Below the pieces are notes generated by a model. The model saw only the letters and a list, made by a program, of their open reading frames with translations, was not told the DNA's origin and ran no database searches. DNA of 53,162 nt from Geobacteraceae bacterium. Its GTDB lineage: Bacteria; Desulfobacterota; Desulfuromonadia; Desulfuromonadales; BM103. The position numbers and the translations under genes are program-made. Below are positions 41,547 through 49,869 of this stretch, in pieces. The stretch's first letter is position 1. Each line of letters opens with the position of its first letter. The stretch lies in assembly GCA_024640545.1 (NCBI GenBank), contig JAHEEU010000001.1:1-53162 (forward strand), in the 5' to 3' direction.

Positions 41547-42632
41547 CTAATACTGCCTGATTTCGTTATACAGCGTATCCCGCTCCACCGGCAGTTTACC
41601 CGCCTTGCGGATCAGGCCGACCAGCTGGTCCTTGTTCAACTGCTGGGGGGAATCTGCTCCGGCATCATGGCCGATCTGCTCCTCGACCACGGTACCGTCG
41701 ATATCGTTGACGCCAAAGGCCAGCGCAACCTGGGCGATTTTCAACCCGAGCATGACCCAGTAGGCCTTGATGTGGCGGAAGTTGTCGAGGTAGATCCGGC
41801 TGATGGCGAGGGTCTTGAGAGCATCGACACCACCGACGCCTTTGGCTCCCGGCACCCGGGTATTGTCCGGCTGGAAAGCCAGCGGAATAAAGGCCTGGAA
41901 ATTACCGGTACGATCCTGCAGGCGCCGCAGCCTGGCGAGGTGGTCGATCCGGTCGGCAGAATTCTCGACATGGCCGAAGAGCATGGTCGCGTTGGTTTTC
42001 AAGCCGGCCTGGTGCACCTGCTCGATCACCTCCAGCCAGCGCTCGCCGGAAATCTTTTCCGGGCAGATCTGCCGGCGCACTTCAGCAGCAAAGATCTCCG
42101 CACCGCCGCCCGGCATGGACTCCAGGCCGGCGGCTTTCAGTTCGCTGACCACAGCGACAACCGATTGCCCGGTCAGCCTGGCAAAGTAGTCGATCTCCAC
42201 GGCGGTGAACGCCTTGATGTGCAGGGCCGGGTTGTCAGCTTTGATGGCCGCCAGGGCTTCCAGGTAGAAGTCGAAGGGCAGGTCGGGGTGCAGGCCGCCG
42301 ACCATGTGGATCTCCGTAGCACCGTCCGCACGGGCCTCTGCGGCACGTTTGAGTATATCGTTGAGCGCCAGGGTATAGCCGCCCTCGGCCTCCGCATCTT
42401 CGCGACTGAAGGCACAGAAGGTGCAGCGGTTGACACAGATATTGGTGTAATTGATATGGCGGTTGACGTTGAAGTAGACCTTGTCGCCATTGCTGCGCGC
42501 ATTGGCCAGCGCGGCCAGTTCGCCGACCGCCAGCAGATCGTCAGAGGCAAACAGGGCCAGCGCCTCCTCGTCGGAAATCCGGGCCCCGGCCACTATTTTT
42601 GCACGGATCGTGTCAAACAGTTTACTCATCAT
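41547..42632 (-). CDS. mqnE: Aminofutalosine synthase (radical SAM)
   Basis: Joins the chorismate-derived 3-(1-carboxyvinyloxy)benzoate to SAM-derived adenosine, giving aminofutalosine. The 361-residue protein has NICVNRCTFCAFSRE with C66, C70 and C73 (Cx3Cx2C), MVGGLHPDLPFDFY and ESMPGGGAEIF. It is a clear paralogue of mqnC next door; the two are told apart by these motifs. An AGGTGA is 11 bases before the ATG. Because mqnB in the window expects futalosine, a deaminase or a broad-specificity MqnB must link the steps. Confidence 0.92.
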   Translation of the reverse strand: MMSKLFDTIRAKIVAGARISDEEALALFASDDLLAVGELAALANARSNGDKVYFNVNRHINYTNICVNRCTFCAFSREDAEAEGGYTLALNDILKRAAEARADGATEIHMVGGLHPDLPFDFYLEALAAIKADNPALHIKAFTAVEIDYFARLTGQSVVAVVSELKAAGLESMPGGGAEIFAAEVRRQICPEKISGERWLEVIEQVHQAGLKTNATMLFGHVENSADRIDHLARLRRLQDRTGNFQAFIPLAFQPDNTRVPGAKGVGGVDALKTLAISRIYLDNFRHIKAYWVMLGLKIAQVALAFGVNDIDGTVVEEQIGHDAGADSPQQLNKDQLVGLIRKAGKLPVERDTLYNEIRQY

Positions 42633-42707
42633 AACGTATGAATCACCTGGGCCACTTGGTTAAGGGCTGAGGGAGACGGGACTCCTGGCCGGACATGCCT
42701 GCCGCAC

Positions 42708-43331
42708 CTAATTCCGTGCGCCCCCCCATCTAGCAAAGAGTGAGTGCTCGACAGCCAGCTGGTCAAGCACCTTGCCGACGACGAAATCGACCAGGTCGTC
42801 CATGGTCTGTGGGCCGTGATAGAAGCCGGGCATCGCCGGCAGGACAACCGCACCGGCCCGGGAGAGGCGCAGCAGGTTCTCGAGGTGAATGGTATTGAAG
42901 GGCGTTTCACGCGGCACCAGGACCAGCGGACGGCGCTCCTTGAGCATGACATCAGCGGCCCGCTCCAGCAGGTTGCCGCTCAAGCCGGCGGCAATCCTGC
43001 CGGCCGTCCCCATGGAACAGGGGATGACAACCATGGCGTCGGCCGCCGCCGAACCGCTCGCCGCACCAGCCCAGAAATCGTCGGCAGCCAGGCAATCGAC
43101 AGCAATACTGGCAAAGTGTTCCTGGACCTGACGGCGCTGCTCCCTGATATCCACAGGCCATTCGAGCCCGGCTTCATGGTTGAGGACCTGGCGCCCCGCG
43201 TCTGAGAGGATCAGGCTGATCCGTTCACCGGCCTGCAGCAGTTCGCTGACCAGTTTCAGTCCATAGACTGAACCTGAGGCGCCGGTTATGGCAACGACAA
43301 AATGCCTGGTGTGTTTTTTATCCTGTGACAT
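42708..43331 (-). CDS. ubiX: UbiX-family flavin prenyltransferase
   Basis: Makes prenylated FMN, the cofactor of UbiD decarboxylases. The 207-residue protein has the FMN loop ITGASGSVYGLKLV, PCSMGTAGRIAAGLSGNLLERAADV with the phosphate-binding region, and RRPLVLVPRETPFNTIHLENLL plus PAMPGFYHGPQT, a complete UbiX pattern. GGGAG lies five bases before the ATG at 43331. It is 13 bp after the ubiA-like gene and 75 bp before mqnE, so it is in the menaquinone operon with its client ubiD close by. Confidence 0.92.
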   Translation of the reverse strand: MSQDKKHTRHFVVAITGASGSVYGLKLVSELLQAGERISLILSDAGRQVLNHEAGLEWPVDIREQRRQVQEHFASIAVDCLAADDFWAGAASGSAAADAMVVIPCSMGTAGRIAAGLSGNLLERAADVMLKERRPLVLVPRETPFNTIHLENLLRLSRAGAVVLPAMPGFYHGPQTMDDLVDFVVGKVLDQLAVEHSLFARWGGARN

Positions 43332-43344
43332 AATTGCTCCCGGG

Positions 43345-44217
43345 TCAGAGCAGTGCGTCTGCAAGGGTAAAGAGAAAAATCGTGACGCTGATGTAACCGT
43401 TCATGTTGAAAAACGCCGCATCGAGTCGCGAGAGGTCATAGGGACGCACCAGCATGTGTTCGTAAATCAGCAGCCCCGCCACGACCAGCACGCCGCACAG
43501 GTATACGACCCCCAGCCCCTTGCTGAAGAAGAGCAGAACGAGCAGGACCACCATCGCCAGGTGAAAGAGCCGCGCAACGAGAAACGCCCGCTCGATGCCG
43601 AACCGGGAGGGGATCGAGAAGAGCCCGTGCTGCCGATCGAACTCGTAGTCCTGCAAGGCATAGAAGATGTCGAAACCGGCGACCCAGAACAGCACCGCCA
43701 GGCCGAGGACGATGACCGGCCAGCCGAGATCGCCGCGCAGTGCGATCCAGGCTCCAAGCGGTGCGGCCGCCAGGCAGATGCCCAGCACGACATGGGCCAT
43801 GGCAGTGAAGCGCTTGCAGTAGCTGTAGAGGGCCAGGAAGAAGATTGCCACCGGCGCCAGTTTCAAGCAGAGCGGGTTGAGCCTCCATGCGGCCAGCAGA
43901 AGCAGGGCAAAGGCGCCGATCACCAGAAGCCAGGCTTCGCCGGCAGCGACCTTGCCTGAAGGCAGGTGCCGGTCGGCGGTGCGGGGGTTGTCTGCGTCTA
44001 TGCGGGCATCGATGATGCGGTTCAGGCCCATGGCGCCCGTGCGGGCGCCGGCCATGGCCAGGCAGATCCAGAACACCTGGGCAAAGGTCGGCGCGGCGCC
44101 GCTGGCCAGGGAGGCCAGTACCACCCCCATCAGGGCGAAGGGAAAGGCAAAAACCGTGTGCGAGAACTTGATCATCTCCAGCAGGGTTGTCAGTTTGCCG
44201 AGGGCGCTATTAGTCAT
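43345..44217 (-). CDS. UbiA-family prenyltransferase (MqnP-type)
   Basis: An integral membrane prenyltransferase of about 290 residues. The first polyprenyl-diphosphate motif is N66RIIDARID74 (NxxxDxxxD), the second DYEFD (190-194); about eight hydrophobic segments are visible. In futalosine organisms a UbiA homologue is thought to prenylate 1,4-dihydroxy-6-naphthoate; the operon with mqnE, mqnC and ubiX supports this here. The ATG at 44217 (MTNSALGKL) is preferred; an ATG at 44229 is in frame. A promoter is visible at 44247-44275. Confidence 0.88.
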   Translation of the reverse strand: MTNSALGKLTTLLEMIKFSHTVFAFPFALMGVVLASLASGAAPTFAQVFWICLAMAGARTGAMGLNRIIDARIDADNPRTADRHLPSGKVAAGEAWLLVIGAFALLLLAAWRLNPLCLKLAPVAIFFLALYSYCKRFTAMAHVVLGICLAAAPLGAWIALRGDLGWPVIVLGLAVLFWVAGFDIFYALQDYEFDRQHGLFSIPSRFGIERAFLVARLFHLAMVVLLVLLFFSKGLGVVYLCGVLVVAGLLIYEHMLVRPYDLSRLDAAFFNMNGYISVTIFLFTLADALL

Positions 44218-44246
44218 CGATCGATCCATGAGCGTGCAAATGTGTC

Positions 44247-44275
44247 AGTGTACAACGACCTTGCCGCAGGTTCAA
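44247..44275 (-). promoter_or_regulatory. Promoter of the ubiA-ubiX-mqnE-mqnC unit
   Basis: Minus strand TTGAAC (44275-44270), 17-base spacer, TACACT (44252-44247). The start would fall close to 44240, giving a very short leader before the ATG at 44217. Confidence 0.5.
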
Positions 44276-44361
44276 GCAAAGCTGTCGCTGCAGAGCGAGG
44301 CGGCCAGGGCTCATCTCCAGGCAGCGTGCTGCGGGCAGCCGGCCCGCCTTCGGGGCCGAGA

Positions 44362-45180
44362 TCAAACCAGATCAAACTCGGTCCAGACCGAAGCATGGTC
44401 GGAAGGTTTCTCCATGGCTCGGATATCGTAGTCGATCCCGGCGCCGGTGCAGCGCCGGGCGAGAGCCGCGCTGGCCAGGATCAGGTCGATGCGCAGACCG
44501 CGCTGCGGGTTCGCGTCAAAACCCCGGCTGCGGTAATCGAACCAGCTGAACAGATCGCTTCGCTCGGGGTGGCAGAGACGGAAGGTGTCCACCAGGCCCC
44601 AGTCGCACATTCGGCGCAGCCATTCACGCTCCTCCGGCAGAAAGCTGCACTTTCCGGTCCGCAGCCAGCGCCTGGCATTATCCTCACCGATACCGATATC
44701 TGCGTCCGCCGGGGCGATATTCATATCACCGGCCACCAGCAGCAGGTCATCGGGATGCTCGCGTCCCTGCAGGTGTGCATGCAGGTCCTCATAAAAGCGG
44801 GCCTTGCCCGGGAACTTGACCGGATGGTCGCGGCTTTCACCCTGCGGGAAATAACCGTTGATCACACGCAGCTTTTGACCGTTGGCCAGGGGATAACTGG
44901 CCGCCAGAAGACGCCGCTGGGCCGTGGGCTCGGCGTTGCTGAAGCCGTATTGAATCTCACTCGGTTCGCTGCGACTCAGGAGTGCGACCCCGTAATGGGT
45001 CTTCTGGCCGAACCAGAGCGCACGATAGCCCAGGGACCTGATATCGTCTTGCGGAAAATCCTCATCCTGCACCTTGGTCTCCTGCAGGGCGATGATTTCC
45101 GGCTGGTGCTTGTCGATGACTGCGGCCAACTGGTGCAGACGGCTGCGGATGCTGTTGACGTTGAAGGAGATGACTTTCAT
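44362..45180 (-). CDS. xthA: Exodeoxyribonuclease III
   Basis: A 272-residue AP endonuclease/3' exonuclease of the XthA family. Visible are VISFNVNSIRSR, ALQETKVQDEDFP (metal Glu), INGYFPQGESRDH, VAGDMNIAPADADIG (active-site Asp/Asn), RIDLILAS and PSDHASVWTEF (catalytic Asp-His). The ATG at 45180 has AGGA upstream. It lies between ubiD and the menaquinone operon with no functional link to them. Confidence 0.94.
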   Translation of the reverse strand: MKVISFNVNSIRSRLHQLAAVIDKHQPEIIALQETKVQDEDFPQDDIRSLGYRALWFGQKTHYGVALLSRSEPSEIQYGFSNAEPTAQRRLLAASYPLANGQKLRVINGYFPQGESRDHPVKFPGKARFYEDLHAHLQGREHPDDLLLVAGDMNIAPADADIGIGEDNARRWLRTGKCSFLPEEREWLRRMCDWGLVDTFRLCHPERSDLFSWFDYRSRGFDANPQRGLRIDLILASAALARRCTGAGIDYDIRAMEKPSDHASVWTEFDLV

Positions 45181-45253
45181 GCTGTCCTGTTTTCCGTTCT
45201 GAAGGTGGCAATCGGTCCGCCGGTCAGAGATCAACAAGGTCCCTTTGGCGGGC

Positions 45254-46657
45254 CTAAAGCATATCGTTCAGCCCGTATTCCGGCCAGCGCCTGTGGATTT
45301 TTTTTTCAATTTCCGCTGCCGGCTCCACGCGCCGGGATCCTGCCGGAGATCTCGCATCGAGGACGGCCTTATGGCCGTCGATCCGCTGCGGCAACGGCCA
45401 TTCACCGCTGTTGATCACCCTCCAGTAAACCTGGTTTTGATCGCTCAGCGGCACGTCCCTGTCAAGCAGCACCAGCAGCCTGGCATTTTTCAGGAGCGGG
45501 GTCGCCCAGAGTGTCTGGCTGATTTCCTCCAGGCTCAGGCAGCAATCCCCGGCCACGGCGATCATGGCCGCGCGATGGAAGATGCTCTCCGGGGGCATGT
45601 ACAAATCGTTGATCCACGGATGGTCAAATTGCAGCAGCGGCAGCAGGATGCTCTCCGTCAGTTGGGCCAGGTGGATATTTTCCATCGGCGGCGGGCCGAC
45701 CAGCGTGCAGGGGTAGATGGCCGCTTCTCGCATGCTGACACTGTCTACCCTGATGACAGGCGCCGGGGAGGCGGGCGCGTAATGGCCGGTATGATTGCCA
45801 AATGGGCCCTCGAGGTGCTCCTCGCCGGGGAAGATCCGACCTTCGATGACGATCTCGGCAGTGGCCGGGACCGCCAGCCGAGAGTTCTGGCAGCGCCCCA
45901 TCGGCAAGCGGCAGCCGCTCAGGTAGCCGGCAAAGGAGCTCTCGGTCACCCCGCCAGGCAGGGCCATTCCAGCCAGCCAGGTCATAATCGGCGGGCCTCC
46001 CAGGGCGACCGCAACGGGCATGGCTTCATTGCGGGCGTGCCAGGCGGCCAGGTGCTCTGCACCGCCAGAACCTGGGTGGCAGCGCAGCAAGGCCCGGTCC
46101 CTGCTGAGCAGCTGGACCCGGTACATGCCGCAGTTGTCGAGTAGGGTATCAGGGTGACAAGTGAAAACCTGCCCGAGCGTGAGATAGCGCCCGCCGTCGC
46201 CGGGCCAGGATTTAAGTGCTGGCAGTGCGTCGAGTCCACAAGCGCTCACATCCCGGGCAAAACAGGGCGCATTGTCGATATACACGGCCTCATGCTGCGC
46301 GCTGTTGACGAGACTTTCTAGTGCCAGTGCGGCATCTTTTGCCCCGGTCGCGGTGATCCCGACGGCAATTTTTTCCGCCAGGACCGAAAGCTCGCCGACC
46401 CCGAGGGCCATGGCCAGCCGCGCCCGCGAACCGAACAGGTTGGCGGCCAGCGGGATCCGGGACCCAATGACCCTTTCGAACAACAGGGCCTGCCCTCTGC
46501 TCCCGCCTTTGCATATGGCATTGATAATCGCGGCAACCTCGAGCTCGGGATCGACCGGACAGCGAACCCGGGACAGCTCCCCGGCCGCTTCGAGCACGGC
46601 AATGAATGTCTGCAGATCATCAGGTCGCAAACTCGCACCTCTGCTGGAATTGTCCAT
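45254..46657 (-). CDS. ubiD: UbiD-family prenyl-FMN-dependent decarboxylase
   Basis: A decarboxylase of about 467 residues that uses prenylated FMN from UbiX. Family motifs are AALNSAQHEAVY-like (read LVNSAQHEAVYID), EIVIEGRIFPGEEHLEGPFGNHTGHY with the catalytic Glu region, and NDLYMPPESIFHRAAMIAV. In this setting it should remove the carboxylate of prenylated dihydroxynaphthoate to give demethylmenaquinone. The start is uncertain: the ATG at 46657 is used, no Shine-Dalgarno is seen and an upstream in-frame start is at 46675. First gene of the minus-strand block after the nuo terminator. Confidence 0.88.
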   Translation of the reverse strand: MDNSSRGASLRPDDLQTFIAVLEAAGELSRVRCPVDPELEVAAIINAICKGGSRGQALLFERVIGSRIPLAANLFGSRARLAMALGVGELSVLAEKIAVGITATGAKDAALALESLVNSAQHEAVYIDNAPCFARDVSACGLDALPALKSWPGDGGRYLTLGQVFTCHPDTLLDNCGMYRVQLLSRDRALLRCHPGSGGAEHLAAWHARNEAMPVAVALGGPPIMTWLAGMALPGGVTESSFAGYLSGCRLPMGRCQNSRLAVPATAEIVIEGRIFPGEEHLEGPFGNHTGHYAPASPAPVIRVDSVSMREAAIYPCTLVGPPPMENIHLAQLTESILLPLLQFDHPWINDLYMPPESIFHRAAMIAVAGDCCLSLEEISQTLWATPLLKNARLLVLLDRDVPLSDQNQVYWRVINSGEWPLPQRIDGHKAVLDARSPAGSRRVEPAAEIEKKIHRRWPEYGLNDML

Positions 46658-46715
46658 CACAGGATAATACAACAAAAACCGCCGCCTGGTACAATCCGTG
46701 GCCCCGAACGAGTAA

Positions 46716-46737
46716 AGCCCCGGCCGAAACCGGGGCT
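46716..46737 (-). terminator. Terminator of the nuo operon
   Basis: 8-bp stem AGCCCCGG/CCGGGGCT (46716-46723, 46730-46737) with a 6-base loop; minus strand continues TTTACTCG. It follows nuoN by about 30 bases. Confidence 0.8.
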
Positions 46738-46765
46738 AGTCTAGTTCATGGCCGAATCAGACGGC

Positions 46766-48226
46766 TTAGAAAACTGCGAGCTTCGCCAGGTCCATGACCT
46801 TGCCCGGGACGATCCCCAGGTAGAAAACACCGATGATGGCAATCACGATGGAGATCATCACGGTCACCGGCATGGTCACCCAGGCATAGTCTTCCTCGGG
46901 GTCGCGGAAGTACATGTAGACCATGATGCGCAGGTAATAGTAGAGCGAGACCGCAGAGTTGAGCACACCGATGACCGCCAGCCAGATGTACCCGGCCTTG
47001 ATCGCTCCGGCGAAGATGTAGAATTTACCTGCAAAACCGGCCGTCGGCGGCAGGCCCATCAGCGAGAAAAGGAAAATGGTCATGGCCACGCCCAGGAACG
47101 GACGCTTGAAACCGAACCCGGAGAAGCCCTCAAGAGTCAGGTTGTCCTCGCCTTTTTTGCCCGCCAGAACCAGGACCGCAAAGGCGCCGATGTTCATGAA
47201 GGTGTAGGCCAGCATGTAGAAGAGGAGCCCCGAGTAGCCGATCTCGTTGGCCGCGACCATGCCGACCATGGCATAACCGGCATGTGCGATCGAGGAATAG
47301 GCCAGCATCCGCTTGATGTTGGTCTGGCTGATGGCAATCACGTTGCCGACGATCATGGTCAGGACGGCCAGCACCCACAGCATCGCAGTCCATTCCGGCT
47401 TGAGGCTGAAGAAGCAGTATTCCATGATGCGCAGGAAAGCAGCAAAGGCGGCCGCCTTCGGCCCGGCGCTCATGAAGGCGGTAATCGGCGTCGGCGCACC
47501 TTCGTAGACATCAGGGGTCCACATGTGAAAAGGGGCTGCGGCAATCTTGAAGAGGAAGCCAATCGAGAGCAGGACCAAACCGGCCAGGGTCATCGGGTTT
47601 TCCAGCAGCGAGCCATGGGCGTTGAGGTAGATGCCGATCTCGGTCAGCTTGGTGGAGCCCGTGACGCCGTAGATCAACGCAATGCCGTAAAGGAGGAAGC
47701 CGGTAGAGAAGGCACCCAGCAGGAAGTACTTGAGGCCGGCTTCGTTGGAGCGCACCTGGCCGCGAAAGAAACCGGCCAGCACGTAAAGGCTGATCGACAG
47801 GACCTCCAGGCCAAGGAAGATCGTCATCATGTCCGTGCCGGAAGCCATCCACATGGCACCTGCCGTGGTGAAGAGAATCAGCGGGTAATACTCGCTGACC
47901 GGATATCCTTCACGGGTCAGGTATTCGTCCGACATCAGGATCGTCAGGCCGGCGGCGAACAGAAAGGTGATGCTGAAGAACGCGGCATAGTTGTCCATGG
48001 CCACAGCATCGTTGAAACCATATTGCGGGTTCCCCCATCCGGTAAAGACAAAGAATCCCGTCACCACAAGACCGATCAGGCTGATCCAGACGGCAGGCCG
48101 CGTGGTGCCACGTGGCAGGAAGACATTGATCAGCAGCAGTCCCATGCCGAAGCAGGTCAGAATCAGTGACGGCAGGATAGCCGCTACATTGACGTTCTGC
48201 AGGGCGATTTGCACCAGGTTTTCCAT
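46766..48226 (-). CDS. nuoN: NADH-quinone oxidoreductase subunit N
   Basis: A 486-residue membrane subunit of complex I, one of three antiporter-like proton channels, with about 14 hydrophobic segments. FFRGQVRSNEAGLKYFLLGAFSTGFLLYG, ISQTNIKRMLAYSSIAHAGYAMVG and FAGKFYIFAGAI are typical. Last gene of the nuo cluster, 28 bp after nuoM, with AGGAG before the ATG and a terminator downstream. Confidence 0.95.
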   Translation of the reverse strand: MENLVQIALQNVNVAAILPSLILTCFGMGLLLINVFLPRGTTRPAVWISLIGLVVTGFFVFTGWGNPQYGFNDAVAMDNYAAFFSITFLFAAGLTILMSDEYLTREGYPVSEYYPLILFTTAGAMWMASGTDMMTIFLGLEVLSISLYVLAGFFRGQVRSNEAGLKYFLLGAFSTGFLLYGIALIYGVTGSTKLTEIGIYLNAHGSLLENPMTLAGLVLLSIGFLFKIAAAPFHMWTPDVYEGAPTPITAFMSAGPKAAAFAAFLRIMEYCFFSLKPEWTAMLWVLAVLTMIVGNVIAISQTNIKRMLAYSSIAHAGYAMVGMVAANEIGYSGLLFYMLAYTFMNIGAFAVLVLAGKKGEDNLTLEGFSGFGFKRPFLGVAMTIFLFSLMGLPPTAGFAGKFYIFAGAIKAGYIWLAVIGVLNSAVSLYYYLRIMVYMYFRDPEEDYAWVTMPVTVMISIVIAIIGVFYLGIVPGKVMDLAKLAVF

Positions 48227-48254
48227 TGAATGGCTCCTCAGACGCTATAGAAAT

Positions 48255-49829
48255 CTATCTTAAATCGTTAACCGAAATTTGCGTAACGGTTGGTTTCATT
48301 TCCTCGGCCATCATGGCGATGTGCTGCTTGTCCTTGACCTGGTTGATCAGATTCTCCAGGGAAGGGTTCATCTTTTCGAAGAACACGTTCGGGTAGAATC
48401 CGATCCAGAAGATGAACAGAACCAGCGGCAGCATGATCACCACCTCGCGGGCGGACAGGTCTTTCAATTCCGCGTTCTTCGGGTTGGTTACCTTGCCCAT
48501 CATGACACGCTGGAACATCCAGAGCATGTAGACGGCGGCCAGGATGACGCCGATCGTGGCAAAGACCGTGAAGATACGCAGGTCGCTCTCGAAAGCGCCG
48601 ACCAGGATCAGGAACTCGCCGACGAAACCGTTGGTCCCGGGCAGCCCGACCGACGAGAAGGTCACGATCATGAAAATCGTGGCGAACACCGGCATGACCT
48701 TGCTCAGGCCGCCGAAATCGACGATCAGTCGCGTATGGCGCCGCTCGTAGATGAAGCCGACGATAAGGAAGAGCGCGCCGGTCGAGATGCCGTGGTTGAT
48801 CATCTGCAGCATGCCGCCGGAGAGTCCCTGCAGGTTCATGGCAAAGATTCCGAGCATGACGAAGCCGAGGTGAGACACCGACGAGTAGGCAACCAGTTTC
48901 TTGACATCGTCCTGCATCATGGCGACCAGCGCGCCGTAGATGATGCCGATCACGGCCAGGAGCGCCAGAAACGGCGTGAACTTCATGGTCGCCACCGGGA
49001 AGAGCGGGATGGCAAACCGGACGTAGCCGTAGGTTCCCATCTTCAGCAGGATGGCGGCCAGGATGACCGAGCCTGCGGTCGGGGCTTCGGTATGCGCATC
49101 AGGCAACCAGGTGTGCACCGGGAACATCGGCACCTTGATGGCGAAGCTGAACGCGAATGCGACGAACAGCCAGGTCTGCAGGTGAGCCGGGATGTCCAGC
49201 TGGTAGAAATGGGCGATGCTGAAACCGTTTTCGAAAGGAACGCCGGCCTGGAGCGCGTAGTAGTAGACGTAGATGATCGCCACCAGCATGAGCAGGGAGC
49301 CGACCGCGGTAAAGATGAAGAACTTGACCGCTGCGTAGATGCGGTTCTTACCGCCCCAGATACCGATCATGAAATACATCGGCACCAGCATCAATTCCCA
49401 GAAGACATAGAAAAGGAACAGGTCGAGCGAGATGAAGGCACCGAGCATTCCGGTTTCAAGGAGCAGCGCCAGGGCCATGAATCCCTTGGTGTTCTTGTCA
49501 ACCGCGTGCCAGGTGGAAAGAATCGCAATCGGCATGATGAAGGTGGTCAGCAGGACCAGCCAGAGGCTGATGCCGTCGATGCCGACATAATAGTTCATCT
49601 GGAAGTACTGGCCGATGCTGATCCAGTTGGCAAACTCAGTGTACTGCATCGCCGACGAATTGATGAAGACGTCGTCGAAGGCCAACGGCAGACTGATCAG
49701 GAAAACGATGATCGTCACGATCAGCGTCACCGTCTTGATCAGGCGGTCCGCTTCCCGAGGCAGGAAGAGGACGATCAGCATCCCCACCAGCGGGAAAAAG
49801 GTCATCAGGCTAAGTAGATGGTCAGTCAT
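48255..49829 (-). CDS. nuoM: NADH-quinone oxidoreductase subunit M
   Basis: A 524-residue antiporter-like subunit of complex I. The conserved Glu of the fifth helix is E145 in FYVFWELMLVPMYFMIG; PDAHTEAPTAGSVILA and VAYSSVSHLGFVMLG are typical. AAGGAG precedes the ATG. It follows nuoL by 40 bp. Confidence 0.95.
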   Translation of the reverse strand: MTDHLLSLMTFFPLVGMLIVLFLPREADRLIKTVTLIVTIIVFLISLPLAFDDVFINSSAMQYTEFANWISIGQYFQMNYYVGIDGISLWLVLLTTFIMPIAILSTWHAVDKNTKGFMALALLLETGMLGAFISLDLFLFYVFWELMLVPMYFMIGIWGGKNRIYAAVKFFIFTAVGSLLMLVAIIYVYYYALQAGVPFENGFSIAHFYQLDIPAHLQTWLFVAFAFSFAIKVPMFPVHTWLPDAHTEAPTAGSVILAAILLKMGTYGYVRFAIPLFPVATMKFTPFLALLAVIGIIYGALVAMMQDDVKKLVAYSSVSHLGFVMLGIFAMNLQGLSGGMLQMINHGISTGALFLIVGFIYERRHTRLIVDFGGLSKVMPVFATIFMIVTFSSVGLPGTNGFVGEFLILVGAFESDLRIFTVFATIGVILAAVYMLWMFQRVMMGKVTNPKNAELKDLSAREVVIMLPLVLFIFWIGFYPNVFFEKMNPSLENLINQVKDKQHIAMMAEEMKPTVTQISVNDLR

Positions 49830-49869
49830 GGGTCCTTGCTCCTTATATCAACGCTTGAACGTTCTACCC

